This document shows, one piece after another, positions 25,404 to 34,810 of a stretch of DNA of 64,000 nt. Source of the DNA: Palsa-1150 sp964531095. Lineage in GTDB: Bacteria > Myxococcota_A > Polyangia > Polyangiales > Polyangiaceae. The notes beneath the pieces were generated by a model. That model worked only from the letters and a program-made list of their open reading frames with translations. It was not told the origin of the DNA and searched no databases. The DNA lies in NCBI GenBank assembly GCA_964531095.1, contig CAZHED010000008.1:110019-174018 (forward strand). Direction: 5' to 3'. The position numbers and the translations under genes were made by a program. Numbering within the stretch: the first letter of the stretch is position 1; each line of letters starts with the position of its first letter.

Positions 25404-25691
25404 CTATTCGCCGAACGGCGGCACGGTCCCAAGCCCAATGAGGGTCTTCTCGCGCAATGTCCGCGCTGAAATGCCCGACTGGAGCGGAGGGAATCGCTCC
25501 GGCTCCTGGTCGCCGTCCGAAGGCCAGGCGCCGAGCAGCAGCTGCACCGCGGCGGAGTATCGCTCCGCTTGGGCCAGGTCGCCTCGCCTCTCCGCGGCCG
25601 CGTAGAGCCGCGCCAATGCGGCGAGGGCCGTTCCAAAGTATTCTCTTGTCGTTGCCAGGAGTCCCCTCCGGGAAATGGGTGCGCCCCACAC
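25404..25691 (-). CDS. Possible small helical protein or gene remnant
   Basis: A 95-codon frame with third-position G/C preference like the neighbours. Residues 17-55 (YFGTALAALARLYAAAERRG; DLAQAERYSAAVQLLLGAWP) read like one TPR-type helical pair, which makes it more protein-like than other frames here. No ribosome-binding site or domain clinches it. It may be a decayed fragment of a larger TPR gene or a real short protein. Confidence 0.3.
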   Translation of the reverse strand: MWGAPISRRGLLATTREYFGTALAALARLYAAAERRGDLAQAERYSAAVQLLLGAWPSDGDQEPERFPPLQSGISARTLREKTLIGLGTVPPFGE

Positions 25692-25914
25692 GTGCCTCGC
25701 GCCCCGTCCGCCGTGCCGCGCCGCGTTGGAAGTAGAACGGCCGCCCGCAGGAGAACTTCAGGGCGGCCGCCGCCGTCGCAGGTGAGTCGCCCGTCCACAC
25801 CGAACAAGGTGGATGCCCCGTCCCGCAGCACGCTTGATGAGCGCGATCCGTCTCTCTCAGGGGCGCCATGCGGATGCCCTTACGGCGTGCCTCTTGCGAG
25901 ACGTCTAAGAGAGG

Positions 25915-26214
25915 ATGCGGTGCAACATCTGCGGGGGCGGGACCCTCAGGGCGAGCGAGTATTGCGCTGGGTCCGTCCGAGCGCCGGCCATGGAATGTGT
26001 CGACTGCCACGCGCTCGTCCTCGACGAATCGGTGGCGACGTCGGAGCAAGAACGCGACTCCGTTCGCTTGGCGGTGGCCGCACGCGCGGCGCACTGCGCG
26101 GCCGAGCCTCTCCACGGCCTCTGGCCCGAGCCCGAAGATCCCGAACGGCCCAAAGCGCCCAACCAGCCCAACCAAGGAGATCGTTCCCGGTCGGGCCATC
26201 CTCGAGAGCCGTAG
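25915..26214 (+). CDS. Small putative zinc-ribbon protein
   Basis: A 99-residue frame starting MRCNICGGGTLRASEYC and continuing with MECVDCHALVLDE, giving a CxxC...CxxC pair spaced as in a zinc ribbon. The central part is helical (EQERDSVRLAVAARAAHCAA) and the tail is Pro/Glu rich. A GAGAGG runs directly into the ATG, closer than usual for a Shine-Dalgarno site. It ends 64 bp before a secreted low-complexity protein gene. Whether it is translated is uncertain. Confidence 0.42.
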   Translation: MRCNICGGGTLRASEYCAGSVRAPAMECVDCHALVLDESVATSEQERDSVRLAVAARAAHCAAEPLHGLWPEPEDPERPKAPNQPNQGDRSRSGHPREP

Positions 26215-26278
26215 CTCGAGGGCCACGAATGGCCGGAAGGTTGCTTCTTCGTCGGGAAGGCGAAGGACCGCAACGACG

Positions 26279-26884
26279 ATGACCCTCTCTCGTATTTTCT
26301 CGGCCGCCACGATTGGAGCGGCGCTGGCGCTCGGCAGCGCAAGCGCGAGCGCCCAGACCAGCACGCCCGTCGGCGCCAACGTCGGCACCTCCGCCGTCAT
26401 CGGCGCTCCGGGCGCCGTGTACGGGGCAACCGTAGCGCCCAGTCTTGGCGGCGCAAGCGTCGCAGCCCCGGGCTTCGGATACGGCACGACGGGCACGCCG
26501 CTCGGCGTCGGATACGTCTCCACGCCGAGCACCGCCACGATTGGAGCGAACAATGTCCTCGGGCTCGCCGCGACAACCACTCCGCCCGCGACGCCTTGGC
26601 TATCGCCCGGATATGCGGGCGTCAGCGGCGCAGGCAGCCCCTTCGTGTCGGGCGCACTCCCGGGGGCGACCACGAATTCCGCGCTCGGGTTGGCAGTCCC
26701 CGGCACGACGAGCGGCACCATCGACGGATACGGCAGCGGCCTGACCACGTCGGGCTATGCCAGTCCATCGGGCACGACCTCGCTCGCGCCCGGTGCCATC
26801 TTCCTGGGGCCGGCCTCCGGGAGCACTCTGGGCGGCAGCGCGTACATGAACGAGATGTTCGGGGTGCCCGGCCTGATTCCCTAG
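26279..26884 (+). CDS. Secreted Gly/Ala/Ser/Thr-rich low-complexity protein
   Basis: A 201-residue protein starting at the ATG at 26279 (AAGGA about 12 nt upstream). The signal peptide MTLSRIFSAATIGAALALGS ends ASA-Q. The mature protein is low in charge and made of Gly, Ala, Ser, Thr, Pro and Val, with loosely repeated phrases (GYGTTGTPLGVGY; GYGSGLTTSGYASPSG). It ends with GSAYMNEMFGVPGLIP. Such composition suggests an extracellular or matrix structural protein. No family is recognised. The frame continues upstream to 25868 but the upstream part is Arg/Ser-rich and unlikely to be coding. Confidence 0.65.
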   Translation: MTLSRIFSAATIGAALALGSASASAQTSTPVGANVGTSAVIGAPGAVYGATVAPSLGGASVAAPGFGYGTTGTPLGVGYVSTPSTATIGANNVLGLAATTTPPATPWLSPGYAGVSGAGSPFVSGALPGATTNSALGLAVPGTTSGTIDGYGSGLTTSGYASPSGTTSLAPGAIFLGPASGSTLGGSAYMNEMFGVPGLIP

Positions 26885-26960
26885 CGGCCGTGCCCGACGA
26901 AAGCAGGAGCGTCTCTTCTCGCGGGCCCTTTCCGCATGCCCCGTTGCGGAAGGGCCGTAC

Positions 26961-28163
26961 CTAGCGCACCTCTCCGAGCCCCAGCTGCCGCAGTAGGGGC
27001 CCGACAGTCAGGCCGTTGGCCAGAATCGAGAGGATCACGACTCCGAAGGTGACCGTGACCACCAGCGAGCGCTGCGGGAAGTCGTCGGCGAGCGCCAGCG
27101 CGAGCACCATCGACAGAGCCCCGCGCAGCCCTCCCCACGTCAGCACCACACCCCAGCTCCATGGGATCCGCTCGCTCGTGCGCCGGAGGCTCGCCAACAC
27201 CAGAAAGACCACGATCGCGCGCGCCGCCATCACGACCACGTAGGCCACCGCGATCGGCTCCCAAGACGTGAGGAGACGCCCGACGCTTACCTGGAACCCG
27301 ATGAGCAGGAACACGATCGAGTTGAGCGCGAAGGCCACGTACTCCCAGAACGACTGCACCGTGATTCGGGTGGTTTGGCTCATTCCGCGCGGCGCCCCGT
27401 AGCTACCGATCACCATCCCCGCCGCGACGGTGGCCAGAAGGCCCGATGCATGAACTTGCTCGGCCAGGATGAACGAGCCATAGGCGGCGATCGTCGTGAA
27501 CGTGATCTCGATCAGAGGATCGTCCACCCGCGCAGTCAGTAAAGACAGCAGGAACCCAATCGTCGCTCCGAGGAGGACGCCCAGACCCACGACGCGGACG
27601 AAGTCGACCGCGGCGCCCAAGATGCCGACTTCGGCTCCGGACGCGACGCCGACCGCGATCGCAAAGAGGACGACCGACGTCCCGTCGTTGACCAGGCTCT
27701 CGCCCTCGACGATCACGCCCAGCCTGCGCGGCGCGCCGAGAGACTTGAAGAGCGCCACGACCGCGATCGGGTCGGTTGCCGCGATGAGCGCCGCAAAGAC
27801 GAGCGCCGCCGGCCATCCGAAGACGGGGCCGAACGAGAGTGCCTGCAGGGTCAAGACGAGGGCCGGGGCCGTGACGGCGATGGCGATGACCACGCCGGGC
27901 AGCGCGAGCGAGGCAATCGCGAACTTGTGGAGCCAGAACTGCCGCGCGTCGAGATGGAACGCGGCCTCGAAGAGCAGCCCGGGCAAGAAGACGGCGTAGA
28001 GCAGCTCCCTCGTCAAGTGTAGCGTTGGAAGCAGGTGGGTCGGCCCGAGGACCAGCCCCGCGACGACGAGCGCGGTCGTGTACGGAACCCGCAGCGAGCG
28101 GACCAGCAGAGCGACGCCGGCCGCCAGCCCGAAGAGCAAGATCACGGTGGTCGCGACGTTCAT
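26961..28163 (-). CDS. CPA1-family Na+(K+)/H+ antiporter
   Basis: A 400-residue polytopic inner-membrane protein with about 12 TM helices. CPA1 marks are present: TDPIAVVALFKSLGAP in TM5 with the essential Asp, EGESLVNDGTSVVLFA, and WGGLRGALSMVLALAL near TM11. It exchanges protons for Na+ or K+ and serves pH and ion homeostasis. It lacks a long cytoplasmic regulatory tail, as in short CPA1 members. The gene is divergent from a large lipoprotein gene, with only 80 bp for both promoters. Confidence 0.93.
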   Translation of the reverse strand: MNVATTVILLFGLAAGVALLVRSLRVPYTTALVVAGLVLGPTHLLPTLHLTRELLYAVFLPGLLFEAAFHLDARQFWLHKFAIASLALPGVVIAIAVTAPALVLTLQALSFGPVFGWPAALVFAALIAATDPIAVVALFKSLGAPRRLGVIVEGESLVNDGTSVVLFAIAVGVASGAEVGILGAAVDFVRVVGLGVLLGATIGFLLSLLTARVDDPLIEITFTTIAAYGSFILAEQVHASGLLATVAAGMVIGSYGAPRGMSQTTRITVQSFWEYVAFALNSIVFLLIGFQVSVGRLLTSWEPIAVAYVVVMAARAIVVFLVLASLRRTSERIPWSWGVVLTWGGLRGALSMVLALALADDFPQRSLVVTVTFGVVILSILANGLTVGPLLRQLGLGEVR

Positions 28164-28243
28164 CTCCGCTCCACGCCGGCGGGCTGCGACGGCAAACGAC
28201 GCGCGAGTCTCCGGCAGACCGCGCGTGCGCTATCCTAGCCCGC

Positions 28244-30427
28244 GTGCGCTGGATTGGCCTCGCCGCCGTCGTGCTCGTGTTCGCGATCGTCGCGTGCGGC
28301 TCGCAAACCGCACCCCCGAACCTGCTGATTGTCCATTTCGACGCGGGCAGCGACGCGCCCGACGACGTCGTCGACGCCCCCGTCGATGCAGACCAGCCCG
28401 ACGCGAACCCCTACCTCGGCGGCCCATGCGTCGACGACGGGCAGTGCGACGACATGATCGCCTGCACGTACGACTCCTGCGACCAGACCTCCCGCCGGTG
28501 CCTAAACGTCCCGGACGATACCCTGTGCGACAACGGCATCTATTGCGACGGCAAAGAGCGGTGCGTCCCCCGCCACGGCTGCGAGTCGGGTCCGGTGGTC
28601 AGCTGCAGCGTCAACGCATGCGACATCGCCAGGTGCGTCGAGGCCACCAAGTCGTGCGCGCACACGGCCCGCGACGTGGACCAAGACGGTGACCCCGACT
28701 CGCACTGCGCGCCCGGCCACGACTGCGACGATCTGAACCCGAACGTCTCCAGCTTGCACGCCGAAGTCTGCAGCAACGGAATCGACGACAACTGCAACGG
28801 CCAGATCGACGAGATGCCGTGCGTCACTCCGCACGGCGGCACATGCGCCGACGCGATCGCCACGGCCGGAGCGGGGACGTATGCCCTCTCTACGATCGGC
28901 AGCGACAAGACGTTCGCGACGTCGTGCAGCGTCACCAACGCCTCGGCGGGACAGAACGTCGTCGCCGCGGTCACCGTGCCGGCGGGACCGAACGTCGACC
29001 TCGAAGTCTGGGCAACGACGAGCAGCGTGGAAGTCGCGGTCGCGCTGCAGGGGATGTGCGGACAGCCCTCGAGCGAGCTTGGGTGCGGCTCTGGGCAGGG
29101 GGCGACGAGCGTGCGGGCTCGCGCGCGCAACGTGTCGCCGGGAACGTATTACGCGGTCGTGACGACGCAATCGCCGGCCGCCGTCGAGTTGAAAGTGGCG
29201 TTCTTGACGCCGACGCCGCCGCCCACCAACGTCGATTGCGCGAGCGCGGCCCCGATCCAGCCGGGCACGCCGACCACGGTGTCGATCGTCGATCCGCCGA
29301 CCAGCCTGCCGAGCGCATGCACGGTGGGCGGCGTGGCCTTCCCGCTGCTCCACGACCTGGCGGCCGCGGCCACCGCGAGCACCGGCGAGCTTACCTATTC
29401 CTTCGCGCTGACCCAGGCGCAGGACGTGCGAGTGTACGGCTCCGTGCTCGAAGGGAGCGGCACCCCCATCGTGGGCCTGCGCGATCCGGCCTGCGCGGGC
29501 GCCGGCGACGAGCTGAGTTGCCGCAGGGGCAGCTCCGTGCCGATCTACGAACGTGCCCTCCCGCCGGGGACATACGTGGTGACCGTCGCGGCAACCTCTC
29601 CCATCGACGCGAGCATTCTGGTCGATCTGTCGCCGCCGACCGCGGCGCCGCCCGATCAGGCGTGTGCTTCGGCGCCACCGATCGCTCCGAACGCGACGAT
29701 CGCGTTCGATCTGAACAGCCACAACGACGCCGTCAAGGACGGCTGCTATCCGGGCCATCCGAACGCGGCCTACGACCTGACGCTGCCCGTCGCGTCCGAC
29801 GTGCTTCTCGTCGAGCGCGTCGCTCAATCGGTGGACCAGGGGGGGGTGTCGCTCGACGCGCCGGCATGCACCGCGAACATCGCCTGCGCGACCGGAGGAA
29901 CGCCCGTGCGAGTCGGAAAACGCAACGTTCCCCCAGGCGACTACCGCGCCGTGGTGTCCGACCAGCTTGGGCTCCAAGGCACGCTCGACGCACTCGTTCG
30001 CCCTACGGTCGCCCCGACGATCATCCCGGCGGGCGGCGCGGACACATGCGCGGCGGCGGTGGACGCCTCGGCGGGCGGGTTCTTCACCGGCGACACGTCG
30101 ACCGCGCACTCTGATTACAGCAACCCCTGCGACGCACCGACATCCTTGCCGGGAGGGGCACCCGACCAAGTGCTCGCGCTCACGCTCGCAGCGAAGGGGC
30201 GCGTGGTGCTGGACATGGAGGGCTCCACTTACACGACTACCCTCGACGTACGGCAAGGTCCAAGCTGCCCGGGCACGCCCGTCACCGGTGCTTGCTACGT
30301 CGGTTTCGACCCCCAGAGGAGCTTCTTGGACCTCGAGCTACCGGCAGGACAATACTGGATCATCGTGGACGGCTATTCGGAAGAGAGGGGCGAGTGGAAC
30401 CTCGATGTGCGAGTGCTGCCGCCATGA
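28244..30427 (+). CDS. Large surface lipoprotein with MopE-like metal-binding motif
   Basis: About 727 residues from a GTG at 28244; the lipoprotein signal MRWIGLAAVVLVFAIVAC fits this start exactly. An Asp-rich linker is followed by a Cys-rich section (PCVDDGQCDDMIACTYDSCD) and then DVDQDGDPDSHCAPGHDCDD with EVCSNGIDDNCNGQIDE, the paired calcium-binding-type motif of MopE/thrombospondin-3-like surface proteins in myxobacteria. Four to five beta-sandwich modules of about 110 residues follow, each with a conserved PPGTYVVTV- or PAGQYWIIVDG-type strand (pre-peptidase C-terminal-like). It is probably a surface-exposed adhesin or scaffold. Confidence 0.82.
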   Translation: MRWIGLAAVVLVFAIVACGSQTAPPNLLIVHFDAGSDAPDDVVDAPVDADQPDANPYLGGPCVDDGQCDDMIACTYDSCDQTSRRCLNVPDDTLCDNGIYCDGKERCVPRHGCESGPVVSCSVNACDIARCVEATKSCAHTARDVDQDGDPDSHCAPGHDCDDLNPNVSSLHAEVCSNGIDDNCNGQIDEMPCVTPHGGTCADAIATAGAGTYALSTIGSDKTFATSCSVTNASAGQNVVAAVTVPAGPNVDLEVWATTSSVEVAVALQGMCGQPSSELGCGSGQGATSVRARARNVSPGTYYAVVTTQSPAAVELKVAFLTPTPPPTNVDCASAAPIQPGTPTTVSIVDPPTSLPSACTVGGVAFPLLHDLAAAATASTGELTYSFALTQAQDVRVYGSVLEGSGTPIVGLRDPACAGAGDELSCRRGSSVPIYERALPPGTYVVTVAATSPIDASILVDLSPPTAAPPDQACASAPPIAPNATIAFDLNSHNDAVKDGCYPGHPNAAYDLTLPVASDVLLVERVAQSVDQGGVSLDAPACTANIACATGGTPVRVGKRNVPPGDYRAVVSDQLGLQGTLDALVRPTVAPTIIPAGGADTCAAAVDASAGGFFTGDTSTAHSDYSNPCDAPTSLPGGAPDQVLALTLAAKGRVVLDMEGSTYTTTLDVRQGPSCPGTPVTGACYVGFDPQRSFLDLELPAGQYWIIVDGYSEERGEWNLDVRVLPP

Positions 30428-30579
30428 CCGCCGCAAACTAGCGAGCGACGCATGCCGATTGATGAGGCAGCCGCGGTCAGATCGCGTACACTGCTGATGG
30501 GGGCGGCGGGTTGTTGCGGCGCAGTCCCCCCCCTTGCGTCCAGGCCCGCTGCCCCCGTTTTCTTCTTCCCAGGCCTTCC

Positions 30580-32709
30580 CTAAGACGATCCCGACCGCGC
30601 CGAGGCCGACTTCGCCCTCAACTGGTCGAGGCGACCCACAATCGCTTCGGCGGTGAATGGCTTCGTGACCAGGGTCGAGTTGGGCGAACGCCGCACCCGC
30701 TCGACCAGCTCGTGATCGGCGTAGCCGGAAATGAAGATGACCGGCTTCTGGCATTGACGTCTTCGCAACTCGTCGACGAGGTCCGGGCCAGTCACTCCCG
30801 GCATCACCACGTCGGTGATGAGCGCGTCCGCGTCGTTCAGGCGGGCCGCGATGTCCGCGATGTCCGTCGCGGACGGCAGCGCGTCCACGACGACCCCGGC
30901 CCGCTCGAGCGTGCGCGCCACCGCACGTCGCACGAGAGGGTCGTCGTCGATGAGGACGACCCGGCGGCTCTGCAGCTGCCGCCGGACCTCGAGAGTCGAC
31001 GTCGACGCGGGCTCGGCGGCACCGGAGGCCGCGGAGGGAAGAAGGAGCCGGAAGGTCGTTCCGCGTCCGGGTGCGCTCTCGCAAGAGACGGTGCCGCCGG
31101 CTTGGTGGATGACGCCGTGAACGACCGCGAGACCGAGACCGGTGCCTTGCTCCCCTTTCGTCGTGAAGAAAGGCTCGAACGCCTTCGCGAGCGTCGCCGC
31201 GTCCATGCCGCAGCCGGTGTCGCTGACGGTGATTGCCACGATCGAAGGCTCCTCGCCCGACCCCTCGCGCGCCTCGGTGGACACGGTGAACGTTCCCCCG
31301 TCGGGCATCGCGTCTCTGGCGTTGACCGCGAGATTGACCAGAACCTGATCGAGCTGGCCCGGATCGATGAGCACGCTCGGTGCGTCGGGGGCGAGGTGGG
31401 CTTCCACGGTGATGCCGTTGCCCAGGACGCGCGCGAGCATCGGCCGCAGTTCGGCGATGCTCCGGTTGACGTCGGTGCGCCTGGGCTGCGAAATCTCGCG
31501 CCGGCTGAAGGTCAAGAGCTGGCGCGTCAGCGAGGCCCCTTTCGTCGCGGCTTCGCGGATGTCGTAGAGGGCCACTCGATCGTGCACCGGGTCGCGCGCG
31601 AGGGCCTCTGCAGCGGCTTGAATCACGGTGAGCATGTTGTTGAAGTCGTGCGCGATGCCGCCCGCGACCCGTCCCACCGCCTCCATGCGCTGGGCGGTGA
31701 CCAGTTGCTCTTGCAGCGACGCGCGCTCGATTTCGGCCTGACGTCGCGCCGTCATGTCGCGCTGAATCGTCATCACGCCGACGACCCGTCCGTCTTCGTG
31801 CAACGCAACGGACCTGACCTCGACGAGCACCTCCTTTCCATCGCGGTGCACCATCGACACTTCCCGCACGGGGACGGTGCCGCCGGCCAGCAGCGTGGCC
31901 ACGCGCTTGCGCAGCCGGTCGCGATCCGTCTCGGTCGCGCCGGGGTATTCGTCGAATGGTAGCCCCACCACCTCGCTCGCCGCGTAGCCCAGAATCTGCT
32001 CGGCGGCCCGGTTCTGAAAGGTGATGATCCCCGACGCGTCGGTGCTCGCGATCGCATCGGGGGATTCTTCGAGGAGCAACGTGCGCCTGGCTTCGGACGC
32101 GCGCAGATCACGCAGCAGCCGCCGCGTCTGCATCGACCACCACGCGACGAGGATTGCGGCCAGGGCCAGCTGCGTCACGTAGTGCACCAGCTTGACCTCG
32201 CTGCTGGGGGCGGCGAACGGCCGGGGCGCAACGAGGTGCAGCAACTCGGCCACGAAGAGGGCGACCGTGGCGGCCGCGAGGGCGATCGCCGCTCCGGGGC
32301 CGAGCGTCAGTCCTCCGATCAGGATCAACAACACGAAGCCGCCGACCGAGACCGTGTTCGGCCCATGGATCGGCAGATCCATGGCCACGGTGGCCCAACC
32401 GGCGACGCAAAGGATGCGAGCGGCGACGCGCACGTGCCCGCGCCGAATGAGCAGCCGCAGGGCGCACAGAAGGAGGAACCCTCCCGGCAACGTCCAGCCG
32501 TACTGCGGTGGCGCCCGTTCGGCGCCGAGGACGATCGCCGCCGTAAATAGGACGAACGCGCCCAGGAGCAGATCGATGATCCGCGCCAAGAGGTGGGTCG
32601 ACAACCGGTCGGCCGGATCGCTCGAATGCGGATACCGAAGGATCGACGCCGCCCTCGCGCGAAGACGCGCCAACACCGGGCCGAGAGGGGCTCGCGCGTT
32701 CGCCCTCAT
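30580..32709 (-). CDS. Hybrid sensor histidine kinase (membrane-PAS-HisKA-HATPase-REC)
   Basis: A 709-residue kinase. About six TM helices occupy residues 40-200. A PAS domain follows (ESPDAIASTDASGIITFQNR), a PAC-type linker, the HisKA H-box VAGGIAHDFNNMLTVIQ with the phosphorylated His near residue 355, an HATPase with N box NLAVNARDAMPDGG, G1 DTGCGMD and G2 GTGLGLAVVHGV, and a receiver domain with the phospho-acceptor Asp in LITDVVMPGVTG (about 632) and the switch Lys in LVTKPF. The H-box form is that of HPK4-type kinases. No cognate regulator is adjacent, so output goes elsewhere. The signal is unknown. Confidence 0.95.
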   Translation of the reverse strand: MRANARAPLGPVLARLRARAASILRYPHSSDPADRLSTHLLARIIDLLLGAFVLFTAAIVLGAERAPPQYGWTLPGGFLLLCALRLLIRRGHVRVAARILCVAGWATVAMDLPIHGPNTVSVGGFVLLILIGGLTLGPGAAIALAAATVALFVAELLHLVAPRPFAAPSSEVKLVHYVTQLALAAILVAWWSMQTRRLLRDLRASEARRTLLLEESPDAIASTDASGIITFQNRAAEQILGYAASEVVGLPFDEYPGATETDRDRLRKRVATLLAGGTVPVREVSMVHRDGKEVLVEVRSVALHEDGRVVGVMTIQRDMTARRQAEIERASLQEQLVTAQRMEAVGRVAGGIAHDFNNMLTVIQAAAEALARDPVHDRVALYDIREAATKGASLTRQLLTFSRREISQPRRTDVNRSIAELRPMLARVLGNGITVEAHLAPDAPSVLIDPGQLDQVLVNLAVNARDAMPDGGTFTVSTEAREGSGEEPSIVAITVSDTGCGMDAATLAKAFEPFFTTKGEQGTGLGLAVVHGVIHQAGGTVSCESAPGRGTTFRLLLPSAASGAAEPASTSTLEVRRQLQSRRVVLIDDDPLVRRAVARTLERAGVVVDALPSATDIADIAARLNDADALITDVVMPGVTGPDLVDELRRRQCQKPVIFISGYADHELVERVRRSPNSTLVTKPFTAEAIVGRLDQLRAKSASARSGSS

Positions 32710-32776
32710 GCGGTGGCTCGCGAAGCGCTCATGAGCCGAGACACGCAGCGTACGCCCCGCGCGGCGCGCAGCACGA

Positions 32777-33238
32777 TCAATCGATCGACACGAGCTCCAC
32801 CTCGAACACGAGCCCGGCGCCCGGGGGGATGTTCGGCGGACTCCCTTTTTCGCCGTAGCCCAAGTCCGACGGAATGCGCAGGCGCCGCTTGCCCCGCACC
32901 TTCATGCCCACCACCCCTCGGTCCCATCCCTGGATGACCTCCCCCTTTCCGATGGTGAACTTGAACGGCTCACCGCCGTGGTCGTACGAGCTGTCGAACT
33001 TTTTCCCGTTGGTCAGCGTCCCCGAGTGCTGCACGTGTACCGTATCGCCGGCCTTGGCTTCCCGGCCAGTTCCTACCGACAAATCTTCGGTTTCGAGCTT
33101 TGTGGGCCCGGGCGGTAGCGGCGTTGCCTGCGCGGGCTTGTAGTCGCTGGTGGGCTCCTCGGGGGCCTTCGAACATGCCGCCGTGGCGATACAGACCCCG
33201 TTCAGCAGGCATACCATAGCCATGTTCCGCGCTCGCAT
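32777..33238 (-). CDS. FKBP-type peptidyl-prolyl isomerase lipoprotein
   Basis: A 153-residue protein with a lipoprotein signal MARNMAMVCLLNGVCIATAA then C (ATAAC lipobox-like; start ATG 33238 or 33223). The FKBP fold covers residues 50-153: TGREAKAGDTVHVQHSGTLT, the active-site FDSSYDHGG, VIQGWDRGVVGMKVRGKRRL and IPSDLGYGEKGSPPNIPPGA with LVFEVELVSID. It should catalyse proline isomerisation in the periplasm. It begins 10 nt after the TonB-like gene and is probably cotranscribed, which suggests help in folding an envelope protein. Confidence 0.93.
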   Translation of the reverse strand: MRARNMAMVCLLNGVCIATAACSKAPEEPTSDYKPAQATPLPPGPTKLETEDLSVGTGREAKAGDTVHVQHSGTLTNGKKFDSSYDHGGEPFKFTIGKGEVIQGWDRGVVGMKVRGKRRLRIPSDLGYGEKGSPPNIPPGAGLVFEVELVSID

Positions 33239-33248
33239 GACGCAGACT

Positions 33249-34724
33249 CTACCTCGGCGGCCCCGCCTTGGAAGGCGCGGACGGAGCCGCCGCTGGAGTC
33301 TCATCGGGCTGCACGCCGAGAAAGTCGCCCACGAGGGCAACCAGCGTCTCGATCTGATCGCGCGTCGCCGTCAGGTGCACCTTCACGGTGCTCGCGTCCG
33401 ATGTCACGGCCACGCGATCGAAGAGACCGTGGGTCAAGAGCGACGTGAGCGCATCGTTGTGTCGCCTGACCATGCGCCGAATCGCATCGGCTGCCTGGGA
33501 CGCCGCTTCCGCGTCGCTGGTGTCGCCTTCGACCAAGACGTCCGCGCCGGCATCGGTGCGCGGGACGACGCGCATCCGCAGCTCGGTGATCGACTCGGGT
33601 ATCTCGGGCATCGGATGGTGCGGGTTGACCAAGCGCAGAACCACGGCGTCGCCGGCCGCCGGCTCGGAGAGGCGTGCCCCCGCGAGAGCGCGCGCGTTTC
33701 TCTCGGCGACGTTGGGCGGCACCATCGCGAGCAAATGCGGCTGCGGCCGAAGGATGACCCGCTCGGCGCGGTCTGCGTGCACGAGCGAAGCCCTGACGCC
33801 GCGCACCCCGGCGTCGAATGGCCCTCCGCGATCGTATTTCTTCGCGACGATTCCGACGGCGCGGTCGACGACGGCGTCCGGCACCGAATAGTGAATGAGC
33901 ACCGTGTCGCGCGATGTGTTCACGAGCGACGGGCCGAGGATCATGACCCAATCGGTGTCGCGTATCGGGTCGATGTCGGTACCGCTCATGAACTCTTCCC
34001 ACTGGGGAATGCCGCGCAAGAGGTACCCCATGCGCGCCCCCACCGGGTGGCTCCGGATCACCTCTGCGTTGACCACGAGCTTGACGAGCACCACGTCGGC
34101 ACGCACCGACGCCGCCCCGACGATCGCTTCGGGATCGCGCCGCCCGCCCGCGCCCGCGTCCGCCGTCGCCAGGGGTACGGGACCGTCGAAATCGCTCGGC
34201 GCGTCGGCGGACGCGTCGGCGGCACGCGCATCGGCCGCCGCGTCCGCCGACCCCGCGTCGCGGCGAAGCAACGGCGCCAGGGGAGGCTTTTGCGCAAGGC
34301 CCTTGTCGCTGTCGTCGGGCGGCGCCTGGCTCGGCGGGCTCGACGCGGGCGAGGGCGGGGGCGGCGCTTCGTCTGCGGAGAGAACGTCGACCGGGATGGT
34401 GGCTTCTCCTTCGACGTCGTTCACTTCGAAGCCATGCGGCACGTCGAGCGGGACTACCGATCCGTGGACGATGAGCGATGCGACCATGCTGAGCGCGAGC
34501 GCCACACGAACGGGCCCGCGCGCCCAGAAGCGCTCTGGACCGCTGCGCGCTCCTCGCTCGAGGCGAGGCGTGGCGTGAGGGGCCGTGGGCGCTGCCTGCG
34601 CGGCCCCGTCGCCGAGCGCTCGTGGCTTCGGCTCGGTCGAGTGGGGGGACGCCTGTCGCACGACGCCCGTTTGTATCACCTGCGGAGCGGCTGAGCTGTC
34701 CGCCGGCTCGGGAATGCGAGACAT
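33249..34724 (-). CDS. TonB-like single-TM protein with large periplasmic domain
   Basis: About 491 residues from the ATG at 34724. A cytoplasmic N-terminus of about 75 residues precedes one TM (VRVALALSMVASLIVHGSVV), with VPLDVPHGFEVNDVEGEATI after it, as in TonB-like and AgmX-like proteins of myxobacteria. A Pro/Ala/Asp linker (about 125-200) leads to a folded domain beginning DVVLVKLVVNAEVIRSHPVG, with a second alpha/beta half (TELRMRVVPRTDAGADVLVE). No known family is recognised for that domain. The FKBP gene lies 10 nt downstream. It may link the inner membrane to the envelope. Confidence 0.65.
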   Translation of the reverse strand: MSRIPEPADSSAAPQVIQTGVVRQASPHSTEPKPRALGDGAAQAAPTAPHATPRLERGARSGPERFWARGPVRVALALSMVASLIVHGSVVPLDVPHGFEVNDVEGEATIPVDVLSADEAPPPPSPASSPPSQAPPDDSDKGLAQKPPLAPLLRRDAGSADAAADARAADASADAPSDFDGPVPLATADAGAGGRRDPEAIVGAASVRADVVLVKLVVNAEVIRSHPVGARMGYLLRGIPQWEEFMSGTDIDPIRDTDWVMILGPSLVNTSRDTVLIHYSVPDAVVDRAVGIVAKKYDRGGPFDAGVRGVRASLVHADRAERVILRPQPHLLAMVPPNVAERNARALAGARLSEPAAGDAVVLRLVNPHHPMPEIPESITELRMRVVPRTDAGADVLVEGDTSDAEAASQAADAIRRMVRRHNDALTSLLTHGLFDRVAVTSDASTVKVHLTATRDQIETLVALVGDFLGVQPDETPAAAPSAPSKAGPPR

Positions 34725-34810
34725 CGCGCGGGGCGTTTGCCCATCAATCCGTGCTCCGAGAAGTGGTTCGACAGGCCTTGCACGCGTTAGTAGATACCCA
34801 CGAGCCTCCG

